The position numbers and the translations under genes were made by a program. Positions 6,844 to 9,896 of a stretch of DNA of 9,896 nt are shown here, in pieces (within the stretch, counting starts at the first letter, position 1; each line of letters starts with the position of its first letter). The notes beneath the pieces were generated by a model. That model made no database searches. It was not told where the DNA came from and worked only from the letters and a program-made list of their open reading frames with translations. The DNA is from DATDPY01 sp964395765 (GTDB lineage: Bacteria > Bacteroidota > Bacteroidia > Cytophagales > Cyclobacteriaceae), in assembly GCA_964395765.1 (NCBI GenBank), contig CAYNCU010000159.1, positions 1 to 9,896 of the forward strand. The letters run 5' to 3'.

Positions 6844-7977
6844 TTATTCACCTATAACTTCATTATTTTTCAATAATAAGAATGACAGCACGGTTCCTGC
6901 AATTCCAACAATTCCACCAAGGTAAAACGCATAGGGAATATTAAAAAAATCGACGATCAGCCCGAAAATAAACGGGCCTAAAACCTGGCCCAGGCTCAGG
7001 GAGGTGGTAAAGGCGCCATTGGTGGCACCCATACCATGAATCCGACCGCGCTCCGTTAAAATGGCCACTGCCGAAGCCCTTGAAAAGGCACTGAATAATC
7101 CCATAAAAAGGGTAAGGGCGATAATGATAAGGATATTCTGAAGGAAGGGAATTATAAACATACATAGCGCGCTTAGTATCCCACCCATGAAAATAAAATT
7201 CTTCCGTTTTCCAATGAATTTATCAGCCAGTATTCCGGATGGATATTGGATCAGTGCGCCTGCCAGCATATATCCTGACAAGGCCAATCCGATCTGGGTC
7301 TTGTTAAAACCGGCAAATGAAATGGCAAAGATGGGAAAGAACGAATTAAATCCCCACCGGTAAAAGCCCCTTGATCCCATGTAAACCAATATACCCTGGA
7401 TCTTCGGATCCTTTACCACTTTTTTTAACCCGCTGAACATTGAATCCCTATTTCCCGATTTATCTTTATTGCCCGGTCCTTTCCCGGGTACCAAAACAAT
7501 GACCAGTAGCAGGGAGATGAAGGCCATTACGGCCATCGCATAAAACGGCATTTCCAGGTTATACTGATCGGAAAGATATCCACCGGTAACGGGCCCCAGG
7601 GCAGTGCCTGTAAAAAATGAAATAAAAAAAAGATTGATATACCTTCCTTCTTTTCCCTGGGGGGTGATGTCGCCGATATAAGACTGCGCCACCGGTGTGA
7701 TCATGACCGATGCAAAACCCTGTGAAGTCCGGATGATTAGTAGTTCAAGGGAAGTATCGGCCAGGATATAAAGGATTGAAAAAACGATCATAAGTATTAT
7801 TCCGGTAACCATTATGTTTTTACGTCCGTGCTGATCCGATATTTTACCGATAACAGGGGCAAAAACAGCCCTTGATAATGCGAAGCCGGAAAAGATGAGC
7901 CCTAACATAACGCCGGAGGCTCCCATGCTTTTCGCATACAACGGCATGATGGGTTCAATGATGCCGATCCCCAGCAT
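6844..7977 (-). CDS. MFS transporter, DHA1-type drug/H+ efflux family (true start probably upstream, to about 8040)
   Basis: An inner-membrane secondary transporter of the major facilitator superfamily. Numbering from the ATG at 7977, motif A between helices 2 and 3 is visible as GKISDQHGRK (44-53). A matching loop GILADKFIGKRK lies in the second half, as expected for the 12-helix duplicated fold, and helix 5 carries GTALGPVTGGYLSD. This pattern fits the DHA1 family of proton-coupled drug or metabolite exporters. The 377-residue version begins in the middle of helix 1. The same frame continues upstream with NNKSANRGIFISLFIATSAA, which completes a normal first helix and would give about 398 residues, but no ATG, GTG or TTG lies in frame before the stop at 8118-8116. 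A non-standard start (ATC at 8040-8038 or ATT at 8013-8011) or a mutated start codon is possible. It follows the hydrolase gene on the same strand. Substrate unknown. Confidence 0.88.
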   Translation of the reverse strand: MLGIGIIEPIMPLYAKSMGASGVMLGLIFSGFALSRAVFAPVIGKISDQHGRKNIMVTGIILMIVFSILYILADTSLELLIIRTSQGFASVMITPVAQSYIGDITPQGKEGRYINLFFISFFTGTALGPVTGGYLSDQYNLEMPFYAMAVMAFISLLLVIVLVPGKGPGNKDKSGNRDSMFSGLKKVVKDPKIQGILVYMGSRGFYRWGFNSFFPIFAISFAGFNKTQIGLALSGYMLAGALIQYPSGILADKFIGKRKNFIFMGGILSALCMFIIPFLQNILIIIALTLFMGLFSAFSRASAVAILTERGRIHGMGATNGAFTTSLSLGQVLGPFIFGLIVDFFNIPYAFYLGGIVGIAGTVLSFLLLKNNEVIGE

Positions 7978-8108
7978 CGCAGCTGAGGTGGCAATAAAAA
8001 GGCTTATGAAAATTCCCCGGTTAGCGGATTTATTGTTGATTTTGAAAAGCGGTAAAAATGAATATATTCTTTTTTGAGATTTTCTCCGGTTAAGCGGGGA
8101 AATTATTT

Positions 8109-8855
8109 CTAATTTTTATTACTGAATGACTTTTTAAAGAGCGTAAAAATCTTCTCAAAATGATCTTCCGAGGATGGCTTGTCATAAGCCATGTGATCTA
8201 AAACCGTAAATCCGTGTTTTGCCTGCGGATATACTTTCATTTCATAATGAATATGATTTTCTTTCAGACTCTGGTCGAGCCGGTTTTTTTCTTCATCGCT
8301 GAAGCCCTGGTCGATTTCAGCAATCCCTATAAACAGGTTGGCTTTTATCTTCGATGCCAGCCGATGGGGGCTGTCAGGCTGCTCTGTGGCCAGCCGGCTT
8401 CCATGGAATACGGCTGCGGCGTTAATCTTTTCAGGAAATGTCCCGGCGGCGCCCAGGGAAAACTTACCTCCCATACAATACCCGGTACAGCCATAATTTG
8501 TCTTATCTGTTTTCTCCTGGTTGTCCAGATAATCGATATAAGCAGTCGTATCCGACATAACTTTTTCCAGGGTAAGAGACTGGATTATTTTCATCATTTC
8601 ATCTTTCTTTGCCCCGCCGTCCATAAAGGTGGAGGGAGCAAAAGACAATTTTTTCCCGGACCTGTAATAAAGATCGGGTATCAATACAAAATAACCTTCA
8701 TTGGCAATTCTTTCAGCCATTTGAAATAGTGCGTCACGTACACCAAAAGCATCCATATAGAAAAGGACGGCAGGGAGATTTTCAGCATTTTGAGGATAAA
8801 AGGCATAACAGTCTGCCACGCCATCGGGAGTTTTGATATCAATTTCTTCCATCAT
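8109..8855 (-). CDS. Dienelactone hydrolase family protein (alpha/beta hydrolase)
   Basis: An alpha/beta hydrolase of the dienelactone hydrolase family (PF01738), cytoplasmic, acting on lactones or esters; the type enzyme opens dienelactone in chloroaromatic breakdown, but most family members have unknown substrates. Numbering from an upstream ATG at 8897, the nucleophile is Cys141 in GYCMGG, with Asp196 (AEIDQGFS) and His228 (KHGFTV) completing the Cys-Asp-His triad. VLFYMDAFGVRDALFQMAERIANEGYFVLIPDLYY (44-78) is the typical oxyanion-loop and early helix region. Two starts are possible: ATG at 8897 (262 residues) or the double ATG at 8855/8852 (248/247 residues). I prefer 8855, because the first core strand EEIDIKTPDG follows it at once and the 14 extra residues look non-conserved. 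It lies downstream of the acidic-tail protein gene and upstream of the MFS gene, all on one strand. Confidence 0.88.
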   Translation of the reverse strand: MMEEIDIKTPDGVADCYAFYPQNAENLPAVLFYMDAFGVRDALFQMAERIANEGYFVLIPDLYYRSGKKLSFAPSTFMDGGAKKDEMMKIIQSLTLEKVMSDTTAYIDYLDNQEKTDKTNYGCTGYCMGGKFSLGAAGTFPEKINAAAVFHGSRLATEQPDSPHRLASKIKANLFIGIAEIDQGFSDEEKNRLDQSLKENHIHYEMKVYPQAKHGFTVLDHMAYDKPSSEDHFEKIFTLFKKSFSNKN

Positions 8856-8921
8856 GTGTAATTTTATTTTTAACACGTTAGAAAGAGAATTGTTCATCGA
8901 GGATTTAAATATATTTTATAA

Positions 8922-9422
8922 TTACCAATCCTCTTCATCATCAAAATTCCATGGAATATCATCATCCGGATCCTTGTCAAAGGGCCCTACACCCGGTGGA
9001 TTGAACAATCCCCACCGGTCAATAATATAATTCCATTGATCAAAAGATTTTACCCAATCAATGAAAAGCAGACGATATTCTTCAATAGCCTTCCGGATCA
9101 GGACCAGGTATTGAGTATCCTTGAATCCAAATGTTTCAAGCCCGGTACAATGAAGCAGTAAATCCCGGGCCGATTTCCGGATAATGGCAGCGGCCTCCAT
9201 TCGCAGATCATAAAGATCACCCCCTTCGGCACCTGCAATTTTTACGGTCAGCATGGCGGCATCTTCCAGCATGAAACCTTTATGGGATTTCAGAATTTCA
9301 TCGGAATCATCGGGTATTAATTCAATGATCCTGTGAGTGATCTCCATAATTTCCTCGCCTTTTTTGTAAATGAGCAAGCTCCTGGGATTAACAGTCTTAT
9401 TGTCATCTTCCTCGTTGAACAT
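8922..9422 (-). CDS. Conserved-looking protein of unknown function with acidic, Trp-rich C-terminus
   Basis: A 166-residue soluble protein without signal peptide or membrane span. It is mostly predicted helix: residues about 10-35 (RSLLIYKKGEEIMEITHRII), 45-90 (LEDAAMLTVKIAGAEGGDLYDLRMEAAAIIRKSARDLL) and 100-135 (DTQYLVLIRKAIEEYRLLFIDWVKSFD). It closes with WGLFNPPGVGPFDKDPDDD followed by IPWNFDDEEDW, a proline-glycine linker and a strongly acidic tail. I have an impression of similar proteins in other Bacteroidota with this same Pro-Gly-Asp ending, but I know no assigned function and recognise no catalytic motif. Start at the ATG 9422; an internal Met at residue 26 is possible but would cut the first helix. 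The next gene (hydrolase) follows after 24-66 bases, so co-transcription is plausible. The 110 bases upstream are very AT-rich and presumably contain its promoter, though I cannot place one. Confidence 0.75.
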   Translation of the reverse strand: MFNEEDDNKTVNPRSLLIYKKGEEIMEITHRIIELIPDDSDEILKSHKGFMLEDAAMLTVKIAGAEGGDLYDLRMEAAAIIRKSARDLLLHCTGLETFGFKDTQYLVLIRKAIEEYRLLFIDWVKSFDQWNYIIDRWGLFNPPGVGPFDKDPDDDIPWNFDDEEDW

Positions 9423-9532
9423 CGGACAGAATTTAGGATATAGCTGATTTATTTGGAACTTAAAATTAACAGAATATTTAATAAATAAAATTATTTTAAA
9501 AAAATTTCAACCTTTTATTTCCCATGATCTGT

Positions 9533-9896
9533 TTACCAATGCATTACCTTTTTCACGTAAGTAGTTAATTCTTCCGCCATTTTCTTATGATCAGCAAGAT
9601 CCGGATGATCGCCGCAGCCATGGTTAAATCTTGTGGAAAAGAAAAACCTCCTGACTTTAGTATCCCCATCACGGTAAAGATCCGAAGTGACAGCATCGAT
9701 ATATTTTTTTAACACCGGCAATAAGTTATCATCGGCCATCGGGCTTGACAGGCAGATAATTTCTGCTTTAGGATATTTATCCCGGATTTTTTTAATAAAA
9801 TCCTCATAAGCGCTGCAAAAAGCAGTTGAATCCTGAACACCGTCATTCTGTCCCAGGCAGATGGTAACAACATCCGGGGTATATTTTGAGAAATTC
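9533..9896 (-). CDS. SGNH-hydrolase/CE2-like esterase, C-terminal part (5' end outside window)
   Basis: The frame is open to the right edge, so the gene starts beyond it; 120 C-terminal residues are seen. The SGNH block III appears as VVTICLGQNDG (fragment 9-19), where Asn17 is the oxyanion-hole asparagine. The block V histidine lies in CGDHPDLADHKKMAEEL (about 94-110), His97 being the catalytic base. The nucleophile Ser (GDS block) would be outside the window. SGNH enzymes of this kind remove acetyl or other acyl groups from polysaccharides; the ICLGQND and DHP...H.KMA pattern recalls carbohydrate esterase family 2. The residue three before His97 is Cys, not the Asp of the canonical DxxH, while Asp sits directly before it; this variation I associate with CE2-type enzymes. 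An internal ATG at 9739 would yield a 68-residue fragment lacking the Asn and is not the start. The leader is not visible, so export cannot be judged. Confidence 0.82.
   Translation of the reverse strand, partial: NFSKYTPDVVTICLGQNDGVQDSTAFCSAYEDFIKKIRDKYPKAEIICLSSPMADDNLLPVLKKYIDAVTSDLYRDGDTKVRRFFFSTRFNHGCGDHPDLADHKKMAEELTTYVKKVMHW

Noticed and set aside
8214..8729. A 171-codon plus-strand frame inside the dienelactone hydrolase gene
   Set aside because: Antisense shadow; the opposite strand carries an intact catalytic triad and a complete family pattern.

Overview
The window looks like chromosome of a member of the Bacteroidota, probably an anaerobic or facultative relative of the Bacteroidales/Marinilabiliales. 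The basis is AT-rich intergenic DNA, no clear Shine-Dalgarno sequences before the genes, a short lipoprotein signal, a Bacteroidota-type pentapeptide-repeat protein, and a Tat-signal-bearing sulfatase next to a radical-SAM sulfatase maturase. The taxonomic call is inference from gene content, not from a marker gene.

Layout, plus strand (1-6724): the C-terminal three quarters of a PdxA-family dehydrogenase, most like the PdxA2 branch, ends at 766. A GT1-type (UGT/GtfB-like) glycosyltransferase follows (929-2146). Next is a tightly packed trio: a small lipoprotein with a TIGR03067-like domain (2299-2712), a 58-residue two-helix membrane protein (2723-2899), and a pentapeptide-repeat protein (2901-3479). 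Then come a cysteine-type sulfatase (3594-5177) and its probable activating enzyme, a radical SAM/SPASM anaerobic sulfatase-maturating enzyme (5513-6724). These two are separated by 335 bases that hold a 33-nt tandem repeat array (about 5270-5475). A degenerate relative of the repeat lies just downstream of the maturase (6767-6797).

Layout, minus strand (6844-9896), converging on the maturase: an SGNH/CE2-like esterase fragment that runs off the right edge (9533-9896), an acidic-tailed protein of unknown function (8922-9422), a dienelactone-hydrolase-family protein (8109-8855 or 8897), and an MFS drug-type efflux transporter (6844-7977, with coding character extending to about 8040). The last three are close together and may be co-transcribed.

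Functional reading: the sulfatase and maturase form the clearest unit. The maturase would convert the sulfatase cysteine to formylglycine in the cytoplasm before Tat export, and the sulfatase would desulfate an external sulfated sugar. The rest is a mixture of metabolic and envelope genes without an obvious common pathway. I found no tRNA, rRNA, CRISPR, transposase or phage gene. I could not support any promoter, riboswitch or terminator. The least ordinary features are the repeat array between sulfatase and maturase, the altered metal-site motif of the sulfatase (Glu-Gly in place of Asp-Asp), and the lack of a standard start codon for the full-length MFS protein. I see no convincing new multi-gene system.
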